Shown piece by piece: positions 22,289 through 29,525 of a stretch of DNA of 32,808 nucleotides. The translations under genes were made by a program, and so were the position numbers. How positions within the stretch are numbered: position 1 is the stretch's first letter; every line of letters starts with the position of its first letter. Origin of the DNA: Pseudescherichia sp039594205. Its GTDB lineage: Bacteria; Pseudomonadota; Gammaproteobacteria; Enterobacterales; Enterobacteriaceae. The notes beneath the pieces are model-generated. The model was not told the origin of the DNA. It made no database searches and worked only from the letters and a program-made list of their open reading frames with translations. The DNA lies in NCBI GenBank assembly GCA_039594205.1, contig JBCNNW010000044.1, positions 1 through 32,808 on the forward strand, written 5' to 3'.

Positions 22289-22531
22289 ATGCTGGAACTA
22301 CTGTTTGTGATTGGATTTTTTATGATGCTGCTGGTAACGGGCGTCTCACTGCTGGGCATTATCGTCGCCCTGGCGGTAGCAACGGCGCTGATGTTTGTCG
22401 GTGGGTTGTTTGCGTTGATGTTTAAATTGCTGCCCTGGCTGCTGCTGGCGGTGGCCATTGTCTGGGTTATCCGGGCGGTGAAAAAGCCAAAACTGCCGTT
22501 GTATCAGCGTAATAGCCGCTGGCGTTACTAA
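22289..22531 (+). CDS. pspG: PspG, phage-shock envelope-stress membrane protein
   Basis: 80 residues, as in E. coli PspG (formerly YjbO). Two to three hydrophobic segments (LLFVIGFFMMLLVTGVSLLG, IIVALAVATALMFVGGLFAL, LLPWLLLAVAIVWVI) mark an inner-membrane protein with a basic C-terminal tail (VKKPKLPLYQRNSRWRY). It is an effector of the Psp response to inner-membrane damage and secretin mislocalisation. A good AAGGGGG site precedes the start. It is the unlinked member of the PspF regulon. Confidence 0.95.
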   Translation: MLELLFVIGFFMMLLVTGVSLLGIIVALAVATALMFVGGLFALMFKLLPWLLLAVAIVWVIRAVKKPKLPLYQRNSRWRY

Positions 22532-22533
22532 GT

Positions 22534-22591
22534 TATGCGGTCTTGATCACAACCTGGCACTTTTCTCTGGCAGGTTCAGCCAAACCGCATA
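22534..22591. other. Nested inverted repeat after pspG
   Basis: TATGCGGT (22534-22541) pairs with ACCGCATA (22584-22591). Inside it, AACCTG (22551-22556) pairs with CAGGTT (22571-22576). Both pairs are perfect. It begins two bases after the pspG stop and could be a 3' stabilising or terminating fold of pspG mRNA. It has no U-run, and whether it belongs to a small RNA cannot be told from sequence. Confidence 0.5.
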
Positions 22592-22676
22592 GGATTTAGG
22601 TATCGAATCTGTCACTATTGCGCGTCTTTTGAATTCATCGAGCTGTACCCTACATACAGCCGAACTAAAAAAAGAA

Positions 22677-22708
22677 AGGGCTTCCTTAAGGGAAGCCCTA
22701 ATTCTTTT
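22677..22708. terminator. Bidirectional terminator between pspG and qor
   Basis: AGGGCTTCC (22677-22685), loop TTAAG, GGAAGCCCT (22691-22699). An A-run (22667-22673) lies on one side and AATTCTTTT on the other, so both the rightward pspG and leftward qor transcripts see a hairpin followed by a U-rich tail. Confidence 0.87.
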
Positions 22709-22712
22709 CCCT

Positions 22713-22830
22713 CGTCATACTTCAAGCAGCCGGTGCGTTGGCTGCGCTTACTCGCCCCAGTCACTTACCTATGTAAGCTCCTGGGAACTCGCGCACTTGC
22801 CGCCTTCCTGCTACTCGAATTATTTAGAGG
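22713..22830. repeat. ERIC element, copy 2
   Basis: About 118 bp, with CATACTTCAAGC, TTGGCTGCG, the core CCCCAGTCACTTAC...GTAAGCTCCTGGGA, CTTGCCGCCTTCCTGC and the right end CTCGAATTATTTAGAG. It is close to the ERIC consensus. Its edge lies three bases from the qor stop, so qor mRNA carries the whole repeat in its 3' untranslated part before the terminator. Confidence 0.93.
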
Positions 22831-22833
22831 GGA

Positions 22834-23817
22834 TCAGGGGATTAGCAAACTCGATCCCTGCGTTGACCGACTCTCCAGCGTCTCGTGCGCGCGCTGCGCC
22901 TCCGCCAGCGGGAACTTCTGATCTTCTGCCACGTCTACCTTAATCACGCCGCTGGCAATCAGCGAAAACAGCTCGTTGCTCGCCTCCTCCAGCTCCTCCC
23001 GGTTAGTGATGTAACCCTGCAGGGAAGGGCGGGTGGCATACAGGGAACCTTTCTGGTTAAGAATGCCGAGGTTAACGCCGGTGACCGGGCCAGAGGCATT
23101 GCCGAAGCTGACCATCAGGCCGTGACGCTGCAGGCAGTCCAGCGAGGACTCCCACGTATCTTTTCCCACCGAGTCATAAACCACGTGCACCTTTTTACCG
23201 CCGGTGATCTCCTTAACGCGCTCAACGATGCTCTCTTCGCGGTAGTTAATTACCTGCCACGCGCCGGCCTGTAACGCCCGCTGCGCTTTCTGCGCGCTGC
23301 CCACGGTGCCGATCAGCTTCCCGCCCAGCGCCTTAGACCACTGGCAGGCAATCAGCCCTACGCCGCCCGCCGCCGCATGGAACAGAAACGGCTCGTCGGG
23401 CTTGATCTCATAGGTTTTACGCAGCAGGTAGAAGACGGTCAGTCCTTTGAGGAACGAGGCCGCCGCCTGCTCAAAGGAGATCGCATTCGGCAGCAGAGCG
23501 ACTTTATCCGCAGGCACGTTGTGTACCGAGCTGTAGGCACCCAGCGCTGACTGGGCATAGACCACCCGATCGCCTGCCTTAATGTGGCTAACGTTTTTAC
23601 CCACTTTGCTCACAACGCCTGCCGCCTCTGTACCGAGACCGCTTGGCAACGCCGGCGGCGGATAGAGGCCGCTACGGATGTAGGTATCGATATAGTTGAT
23701 ACCAATAGCCTTGTTTTCAACCTGCACCTCGTTCTCTGCCGGATCGGTGGGGGTAAACTCCACCGCTTTTAATACCTCAGGGCCACCATGCTTGTGAAAT
23801 TCAACTCTTGTTGCCAT
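22834..23817 (-). CDS. qor: NADPH:quinone reductase (zeta-crystallin-like)
   Basis: Zinc-independent medium-chain dehydrogenase that reduces quinones with NADPH. 327 residues from MATRVEFHKHGGPEVL, preceded by GGGAGGAAAC. The first Met of the longer frame, four codons up, is not needed. The nucleotide-binding fold shows HAAAGGVGLIACQWSKALG. The N-terminal catalytic half has NKAIGINYIDTYIRSGLYP and the GLGTEAAGVVSKVG turn. It is monocistronic, divergent from dnaB across about 100 bases, and is followed by an ERIC repeat and a terminator. Confidence 0.97.
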   Translation of the reverse strand: MATRVEFHKHGGPEVLKAVEFTPTDPAENEVQVENKAIGINYIDTYIRSGLYPPPALPSGLGTEAAGVVSKVGKNVSHIKAGDRVVYAQSALGAYSSVHNVPADKVALLPNAISFEQAAASFLKGLTVFYLLRKTYEIKPDEPFLFHAAAGGVGLIACQWSKALGGKLIGTVGSAQKAQRALQAGAWQVINYREESIVERVKEITGGKKVHVVYDSVGKDTWESSLDCLQRHGLMVSFGNASGPVTGVNLGILNQKGSLYATRPSLQGYITNREELEEASNELFSLIASGVIKVDVAEDQKFPLAEAQRAHETLESRSTQGSSLLIP

Positions 23818-23922
23818 GTTTCCTCCCAAAGATCCTAAGCCAGGGTATCATTAGGGTCGGGTGTCATAATCCAAAATATGATAAAGTTTCGACCCACAAT
23901 TTATCTCGGTACTCCATTCACT

Positions 23923-25329
23923 ATGGCAGGAAATAAACCCTTCAACAAACAGACTGAACCCCGCGACATGCAAGTCGAGGGGATGAAAGTGCCGCCACAC
24001 TCAATCGAAGCGGAGCAGTCGGTGTTGGGCGGTTTAATGCTGGATAACGAACGCTGGGACGACGTTGCCGAGCGCGTTGTTGCGGAAGATTTCTATACCC
24101 GTCCACACCGGCATATCTTCACTGAGATGCACCGTCTGCAGGAGATGAGCAAGCCCATCGACCTGATCACCCTGGCGGAGTCGCTGGAGCAGCAGGGCCA
24201 GCTGGACAGCGTAGGCGGTTTTGCCTACCTGGCAGAGCTATCGAAAAATACGCCAAGCGCGGCGAATATCAGTGCCTATGCCGACATCGTCCGTGAACGT
24301 GCGGTGGTACGCGAGATGATCTCGGTAGCTAATGAGATTGCCACCGCGGGCTTTGACCCGCAGGGCCGTACCAGCGAAGATCTGCTCGACCTCGCCGAGT
24401 CCCGCGTTTTCCAGATTGCCGAAAACCGGGCCAATAAAGACGAAGGGCCGAAAAGCATCGACCAGATCCTTGAGGCCACCGTCGCGCGTATTGAGCAGCT
24501 GTTTCAGCAGCCCCACGACGGCGTCACCGGCGTTGATACCGGCTACCAGGATCTCAATAAGAAAACGGCGGGCCTGCAACGTTCGGATCTGATTATCGTG
24601 GCGGCGCGTCCGTCGATGGGTAAAACCACCTTCGCCATGAACCTGTGTGAAAACGCCGCGATGCTGCAGGATAAGCCGGTGCTGATCTTCAGCCTGGAGA
24701 TGCCCGCCGAGCAGATCATGATGCGTATGCTGGCATCGCTCTCCCGCGTCGATCAAACCCGCATCCGTACCGGCCAGCTCGACGATGAGGACTGGGCGCG
24801 TATCTCCGGCACCATGGGGATCCTGCTGGAGAAGCGTAACATGTATATCGACGACTCCTCTGGCCTGACGCCGACCGAAGTGCGCTCCCGTGCAAGGCGT
24901 ATTTTCCGAGAGCATGACGGCCTGAGCATGATCATGATCGACTACCTGCAGCTGATGCGCGTCCCGTCGCTCTCCGACAACCGTACGCTGGAGATCGCGG
25001 AGATCTCCCGCTCGCTCAAAGCGCTGGCGAAAGAGCTACAGGTGCCGGTGGTGGCCCTGTCGCAGCTTAACCGCTCCCTGGAGCAGCGTGCCGATAAGCG
25101 CCCGGTTAACTCCGACCTGCGTGAATCCGGCTCTATCGAGCAGGATGCCGACCTGATCATGTTTATCTATCGTGATGAGGTGTACCACGAGAACAGCGAT
25201 CTGAAAGGCATCGCGGAAATTATTATTGGTAAGCAGCGTAACGGTCCGATTGGTACGGTACGTCTGACCTTTAACGGGCAGTGGTCGCGCTTTGATAACT
25301 ATGCGGGACCGCAATACGATGACGAATAA
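23923..25329 (+). CDS. dnaB: Replicative DNA helicase DnaB
   Basis: Hexameric 5'-3' helicase that unwinds the fork and recruits primase. 468 residues from MAGNKPFNKQ, three less than E. coli, the difference being in the N-terminal tail (TEPRDMQVEGM). The longer frame, 15 codons more, is not supported. The N-terminal DnaG-contact domain spans residues 25-150, with a linker to about 200. The RecA-like domain carries Walker A ARPSMGKTT (228-236, Lys234), Walker B MIMIDYLQLM and the QLNRSLEQRADKRPVNSDLRESGSIEQDAD segment. No intein. The stop is followed immediately by ERIC copy 3. Confidence 0.98.
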   Translation: MAGNKPFNKQTEPRDMQVEGMKVPPHSIEAEQSVLGGLMLDNERWDDVAERVVAEDFYTRPHRHIFTEMHRLQEMSKPIDLITLAESLEQQGQLDSVGGFAYLAELSKNTPSAANISAYADIVRERAVVREMISVANEIATAGFDPQGRTSEDLLDLAESRVFQIAENRANKDEGPKSIDQILEATVARIEQLFQQPHDGVTGVDTGYQDLNKKTAGLQRSDLIIVAARPSMGKTTFAMNLCENAAMLQDKPVLIFSLEMPAEQIMMRMLASLSRVDQTRIRTGQLDDEDWARISGTMGILLEKRNMYIDDSSGLTPTEVRSRARRIFREHDGLSMIMIDYLQLMRVPSLSDNRTLEIAEISRSLKALAKELQVPVVALSQLNRSLEQRADKRPVNSDLRESGSIEQDADLIMFIYRDEVYHENSDLKGIAEIIIGKQRNGPIGTVRLTFNGQWSRFDNYAGPQYDDE

Positions 25330-25330
25330 A

Positions 25331-25453
25331 TCCTCTTCATCCTTCACGCCGCAGGTGTGTTGACTGCGTCCGCTCACCCCAGTCACTTACTTCAGTAAGC
25401 TCCTGGGGCTTCCCGGACTTGTCGCCTTCCTGCAACGCGAATGATTTTGAGGA
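25331..25453. repeat. ERIC element, copy 3, between dnaB and alr
   Basis: About 123 bp with terminal TCCTC and GAGGA inverted ends, TTGACTGCGTCCGCTCACCCCAGTCACTTAC on the left side and GTAAGCTCCTGGGG...GTCGCCTTCCTGCAACGCG on the right. It is close to consensus. It occupies nearly all of the dnaB-alr spacer, ending 22 bases before the alr start, so it forms part of the alr leader if the genes are co-transcribed. Confidence 0.93.
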
Positions 25454-25475
25454 TTCGGCTTTTAGAAGGATTAAC

Positions 25476-26555
25476 ATGCAAGCGGCAACCGTAGTAGTTA
25501 ACCGCCGCGCTCTGCGACACAATCTGCAACGCCTGCGCGAGCTGGCTCCCGCCAGCAAACTGGTTGCAGTGGTGAAAGCGAACGCTTATGGACACGGTCT
25601 CCTGGAGACCGCGCGAACGCTCCCCGACGCCGATGCCTTTGGCGTTGCCCGTCTCGAAGAGGCCCTGACGCTGCGTGCGGGCGGCATTACCCAGCCCATT
25701 CTGCTGCTGGAGGGGTTCTTTTCTGCCGACGATCTCTCTACGCTCTCCCTGCACAAGCTGCATACCGCCGTGCACAATATTGAGCAGCTGGAAGCGCTGG
25801 AGAACGCAGTACTTAGCGAACCTGTCACCGTCTGGATGAAGCTCGATACCGGCATGCACCGGCTGGGCGTACGTCCCGAAGAGGCCAGCGCGTTCTATCA
25901 GCGCCTCTGCGCCTGTAAAAACGTGCGCCAGCCGGTGAATATCGTCAGCCACTTTGCCCGGGCCGACGAGCCAGAGTGTGGTGCAACCGAGCAGCAGCTG
26001 GATATCTTTAACACCTTTACCGAAGGCAAGCCGGGCCTGCGCTCTATTGCGGCATCCGGCGGTATTCTGCTCTGGCCGCAGGCCCATTTTGACTGGGTCC
26101 GTCCCGGCATCATTCTTTATGGCGTCTCGCCGCTGGATCAAAAGCCCTGGGGCGCCGATTTTGGCTTCCAGCCGGTGATGTCCCTGACATCTAAGCTGAT
26201 CGCCGTGCGTCCGCACCGTGCGGGCGAGCCGGTAGGCTACGGCGGAACCTGGACCAGCGAGCGCGATACGCGTCTCGGCGTGATAGCGATGGGCTACGGC
26301 GATGGCTATCCCCGCGCCGCGCCGTCCGGTACGCCGGTGCTGATCAACGGTCGCGAAGTGCCTGTCGTCGGGCGCGTGGCAATGGATATGATCTGCGTTG
26401 ACCTCGGACCAGAGTCCCGGGAGCGCGCAGGCGATCCGGTGGTGATGTGGGGCGACGGGCTACCGGTAGAGCGCATCGCTGAGATTACAAAAGTAAGCGC
26501 TTACGAACTTATTACGCGACTGACGTCCCGGGTCGCAATGCGATATATAGATTAA
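25476..26555 (+). CDS. alr: Alanine racemase (constitutive, biosynthetic)
   Basis: PLP enzyme that makes D-alanine from L-alanine for peptidoglycan. 359 residues from MQAATVVVNRRALRHNLQ, the E. coli length, preceded by TTAGAAGGATTAAC. An upstream in-frame ATG inside the ERIC repeat would add 19 codons but has no homology. PLP-binding Lys34 sits in VVKANAYGHG. The opposite catalytic Tyr lies in the GYGGTW region and the MGYGDGYPRAAPSG loop is intact. It follows dnaB, with only the ERIC repeat between them. Confidence 0.98.
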   Translation: MQAATVVVNRRALRHNLQRLRELAPASKLVAVVKANAYGHGLLETARTLPDADAFGVARLEEALTLRAGGITQPILLLEGFFSADDLSTLSLHKLHTAVHNIEQLEALENAVLSEPVTVWMKLDTGMHRLGVRPEEASAFYQRLCACKNVRQPVNIVSHFARADEPECGATEQQLDIFNTFTEGKPGLRSIAASGGILLWPQAHFDWVRPGIILYGVSPLDQKPWGADFGFQPVMSLTSKLIAVRPHRAGEPVGYGGTWTSERDTRLGVIAMGYGDGYPRAAPSGTPVLINGREVPVVGRVAMDMICVDLGPESRERAGDPVVMWGDGLPVERIAEITKVSAYELITRLTSRVAMRYID

Positions 26556-26562
26556 TGCTTGC

Positions 26563-26588
26563 GCCCGGCGGCGCTGCGCTTGCCGGGC
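26563..26588. repeat. REP-like hairpin between alr and tyrB
   Basis: GCCCGGC (26563-26569) pairs with GCCGGGC (26582-26588) around GGCGCTGCGCTT. This form is like the REP units found after many enterobacterial genes. No T-run follows, so it may stabilise the alr 3' end. Confidence 0.6.
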
Positions 26589-26675
26589 CTGCAAATGCTA
26601 ACAACTTCTCGATCTCTATCCGCTTCCGGTTTATTGTGTTTAAAACCCCCGCCTGTAAATCTGGAGAACCACCGC

Positions 26676-27872
26676 GTGTTTCAAAAAGTTGACGCCTACG
26701 CTGGCGACCCCATTCTGACGCTGATGGAGCGTTTCAAAGAAGATGCCCGTAGCGATAAGGTAAACCTCAGCATTGGCCTGTACTATAACGAAGACGGCCT
26801 GATCTCACAGTTGCAGGCCGTGGCCGAAGCGGAGGCACGCCTCAACGCTCAACCGCATGGCGCATCGCTCTATCTGCCAATGGAAGGCCTGCCGGGCTAC
26901 CGCCACACTATCGCACCGCTGCTGTTTGGTGCTGAACACGCGGTACTGAAGGCGAACCGCGTTGCCACTATCCAGACTCTTGGCGGCTCCGGGGCGCTGA
27001 AGGTGGGGGCTGACTTCCTGAAGCGCTACTTCCCTGACTCCAGCGTCTGGGTTAGCGATCCGACCTGGGAAAACCACATCGCCATCTTTGAAGGGGCCGG
27101 ATTCGAAGTAAGTACTTACCCGTGGTTTGATAGCGAAACCAACGGCGTGCGCGTTGACGCGCTGCTGGAAAAACTGCAAAGCCTGCCTGCCCGCAGTATT
27201 GTTCTGCTGCATCCGTGCTGCCATAACCCAACCGGAGCTGATCTGACCAATCCTCAGTGGGACGCGGTGATTGAGGTGCTGAAAGCGCGCGAGCTGATCC
27301 CGTTCCTCGACATCGCCTATCAGGGCTTTGGCGCCGGAATGGAAGAGGATGCCTACGCTATTCGTGCCATTGCTGATGCCGGTCTGCCAGCATTGGTGAG
27401 CAACTCCTTCTCGAAGATCTTCTCACTCTACGGCGAGCGCGTCGGTGGCCTGTCTGTCGTCTGTGACGATGCTGACACCGCCGGGCGGGTGCTGGGGCAG
27501 CTGAAAGCCACCGTACGCCGCAACTACTCCAGTCCGCCAAACTTCGGCGCGCAGCTGGTGGCGACCGTGTTAGGGGATGCAACCCTGAAAGCCCAGTGGC
27601 TGGCGGAGGTTGAAGCGATGCGCCTGCGTATCTCTGCCATGCGTCATGAGCTGGTGAACGTGCTGCGTGAGGCGGTGCCAGGGCATAACTTTGACTATCT
27701 GCTACAGCAGCGCGGCATGTTCAGCTATACCGGGCTGAGTGCAGCGCAGGTTACCCGGCTGCGTGAAGAGTTTGCTGTCTACCTGATCGCCAGCGGACGC
27801 ATGTGCCTGGCGGGCCTGAATAGCAGTAATGTGCACCGCGTCGCACAGGCCTTCGCCGCTGTGATGGCATAA
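26676..27872 (+). CDS. tyrB: Tyrosine/aromatic aminotransferase
   Basis: PLP enzyme that carries out the last step of tyrosine and phenylalanine synthesis, and also acts on leucine and aspartate. 398 residues starting at GTG, giving MFQKVDAYAGDPIL, preceded by CTGGAGAACC. The upstream ATG of the longer frame adds 39 codons across the REP hairpin and is not a real start. Lys247 in SNSFSKIFSLYGERVGG binds PLP. HNPTGADL and IAYQGFGAG are conserved. TyrR regulates E. coli tyrB; here only a TGTAAA half-site (26654-26659) is visible. It is followed by a hairpin. Confidence 0.97.
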   Translation: MFQKVDAYAGDPILTLMERFKEDARSDKVNLSIGLYYNEDGLISQLQAVAEAEARLNAQPHGASLYLPMEGLPGYRHTIAPLLFGAEHAVLKANRVATIQTLGGSGALKVGADFLKRYFPDSSVWVSDPTWENHIAIFEGAGFEVSTYPWFDSETNGVRVDALLEKLQSLPARSIVLLHPCCHNPTGADLTNPQWDAVIEVLKARELIPFLDIAYQGFGAGMEEDAYAIRAIADAGLPALVSNSFSKIFSLYGERVGGLSVVCDDADTAGRVLGQLKATVRRNYSSPPNFGAQLVATVLGDATLKAQWLAEVEAMRLRISAMRHELVNVLREAVPGHNFDYLLQQRGMFSYTGLSAAQVTRLREEFAVYLIASGRMCLAGLNSSNVHRVAQAFAAVMA

Positions 27873-27880
27873 TACGCGCC

Positions 27881-27903
27881 TTCCCCGGTGCAATGCCGGG
27901 GAA
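27881..27903 (+). terminator. Hairpin after tyrB
   Basis: TTCCCCGG (27881-27888), loop of seven bases, CCGGGGAA (27896-27903), then AATTCTGAC. It lies eight bases after the tyrB stop. The stem is strong and the U-tail is poor. Confidence 0.7.
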
Positions 27904-27936
27904 AATTCTGACTAATTATCACATTTAAGGATGAAT

Positions 27937-28647
27937 ATGCGTAAAACCACCCTGACACTCAGTGCTTTCTGTCTGTTGTTTGCCGTGGGCGCTGCCAACG
28001 CTCACGCTTCTTCCCCTTCGCCGCTCTATCCGGGAACCAACGTCGCAAAACTGGCTGAGCAAGCCCCCATTCACTGGGTTTCAGTTGCCCAGATTGAAAA
28101 CAGTCTCCAGGGCCGCCCGGCAATGGCCGTCGGGTTTGATATCGATGATACCGTGCTCTTCTCCAGCCCCGGCTTCTGGCGCGGTAAAGAGACCTTTTCA
28201 CCGCAGAGTGAGGCCTACCTGCACAATCCCGATTTCTGGGAGAAGATGAACAACGGCTGGGATGAGTACAGCATTCCCAAAGAGGTCGCGCGATCGCTGA
28301 TCGCCATGCACGTCAAACGCGGCGACGCTATCTACTTCGTGACCGGGCGTAGCCAGACAAAAACCGAGACCGTGTCAAAGACGCTGCAGGATGATTTCCA
28401 GATCCCCGCTGAAAATATGAATCCGGTGATCTTTGCTGGAGACCAGCCAGGGCAGAACACCAAAACCCAGTGGCTAAAAGATAAGCAGATCAGGCTGTTC
28501 TACGGCGACTCGGATAACGACATCAGCGCCGCACGTGAAGTAGGCGCACGAGGCATCCGTGTGCTGCGCGCCTCTAACTCCACCTATCGTCCTATGCCAC
28601 AGGCGGGGATGTATGGCGAAGAGGTTATCGCCAACTCCGAGTATTGA
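27937..28647 (+). CDS. aphA: Class B acid phosphatase, periplasmic
   Basis: Non-specific HAD-superfamily phosphatase that hydrolyses phosphomonoesters, including nucleotides, in the periplasm, and also transfers phosphate to nucleosides. 236 residues from the second of two in-frame ATGs; AAGG sits at the right distance for this one but touches the first. A signal peptide is visible up to about residue 24 (ANAHA before SSPSPLY). Catalytic DxDxT is FDIDDTVLF, with nucleophile Asp68 and Asp70. FVTGRSQTKTE and FYGDSDNDISAAREVGARG carry the other HAD motifs. It is a single gene, downstream of the tyrB hairpin. Confidence 0.96.
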   Translation: MRKTTLTLSAFCLLFAVGAANAHASSPSPLYPGTNVAKLAEQAPIHWVSVAQIENSLQGRPAMAVGFDIDDTVLFSSPGFWRGKETFSPQSEAYLHNPDFWEKMNNGWDEYSIPKEVARSLIAMHVKRGDAIYFVTGRSQTKTETVSKTLQDDFQIPAENMNPVIFAGDQPGQNTKTQWLKDKQIRLFYGDSDNDISAAREVGARGIRVLRASNSTYRPMPQAGMYGEEVIANSEY

Positions 28648-28752
28648 TCGACAAAAGGCAATCGCCAGGTTGCCTTATTTTCTGCGTTTTCTGGCTGTTC
28701 TGCCCAGGGTGTTACACACTTAGCATCAGGTGAAATAACTCTGGAGCACGCT

Positions 28753-29175
28753 ATGTGGTATCAACAAACTCTCAGGCTTGGCGCAAAGCCACGCGGTTTC
28801 CATCTGGTGACGGACGAGGTACTGGAACAACTTCCTTCCCTTAACCGCATCAAAACGGGTTTGTTGCACCTCTTGCTACAGCACACCTCCGCCTCTCTCA
28901 CGCTGAATGAAAACTGCGATCCCACCGTGCGTCACGATATGGAGCAGCATTTTCTGCAGGCGGTGCCGGACAGTGCCCGCTACGAGCACGATGCTGAGGG
29001 GCCGGACGATATGCCTTCCCATATTAAATCCTCGACGCTTGGCGTATCGCTGCTGCTGCCGGTGCAGAACGGTCGCGTACAGCTGGGGACATGGCAGGGT
29101 ATCTGGTTAGGAGAGCACCGCATTCACGGCGGGTCACGCAAAATCATCGCAACACTACAAGGGGAAGAGAAATGA
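28753..29175 (+). CDS. yjbQ: YjbQ, UPF0047 family protein
   Basis: 140 residues, against 138 in E. coli. UPF0047/YjbQ family, with the conserved HTSASLTLNENCDPTVRHDME and DDMPSHIKSSTLGVSLLLPV segments and the GTWQGIWLGEHRIHGGSRKI end. Relatives have been reported to have low thiamine-phosphate synthase activity, so the true function is uncertain. It overlaps the yjbR start by four bases (ATGA), indicating a two-gene unit. It begins 105 bases after aphA. Confidence 0.94.
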   Translation: MWYQQTLRLGAKPRGFHLVTDEVLEQLPSLNRIKTGLLHLLLQHTSASLTLNENCDPTVRHDMEQHFLQAVPDSARYEHDAEGPDDMPSHIKSSTLGVSLLLPVQNGRVQLGTWQGIWLGEHRIHGGSRKIIATLQGEEK

Positions 29176-29525
29176 TCAATTCGGAACTGCTGCCCTACTG
29201 CATGGGTAAACCAGGCGCAGAGCAGAGCGTACACAGCGACTGGAAGGCTACCCAGATCAAAGTGGCAGATGTGCTATTTGCGATGGTACATGACGTGGAT
29301 AACCGCCCGGCGGTATCGTTGAAAACCAGTCCGGAACTGGCCGAGCTGCTGCGCAGCGAAAATGCAGACGTAAGGCCAAGCGCGCGTCTGAACAAGGCGC
29401 ACTGGAGCACGGTATTTCTCGATGGATCGTTACCGAAGTCGCAGATTTACTACCTGGTGGATGCATCCTACAAGCTGGCGGTGGAAGCGCTGCCTGACGC
29501 GGTCAGGCAGCAGCTCTCCGTCTAG
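29172..29525 (+). CDS. yjbR: YjbR, MmcQ/YjbR family protein
   Basis: 117 residues starting MINSELLPYCMGKPGAEQSV, the start overlapping the yjbQ stop. An open frame 27 codons longer runs inside yjbQ and is not used. The family (MmcQ/YjbR, CyaY-like fold) is thought to bind DNA, but its role is undefined. Conserved parts: DWKATQIKVADVLFAM, LKTSPELAELLR, LNKAHWSTVFLDGSLP. Its stop codon abuts the uvrA stop with no spacer, so the convergent transcripts must overlap or terminate within one another. Confidence 0.94.
   Translation: MINSELLPYCMGKPGAEQSVHSDWKATQIKVADVLFAMVHDVDNRPAVSLKTSPELAELLRSENADVRPSARLNKAHWSTVFLDGSLPKSQIYYLVDASYKLAVEALPDAVRQQLSV

Noticed and set aside
22629..22943. 104-codon plus-strand frame over the terminator, ERIC copy 2 and the end of qor
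   Set aside because: It reads through a terminator and a repeat and then runs antisense to qor.
25419..25475. Longer alr start inside the ERIC repeat
   Set aside because: No homology before MQAATVV and no ribosome binding site; the 25476 ATG gives the exact E. coli length.
26559..26675. Longer tyrB start beginning just after alr
   Set aside because: The 39 extra codons cover the REP hairpin and do not resemble any aminotransferase; the GTG at 26676 matches the family.
26636..26680. TyrR box upstream of tyrB
   Set aside because: One TGTAAA arm is clear, but the partner at the proper six-base spacing (GAACCA) does not match TTTACA.
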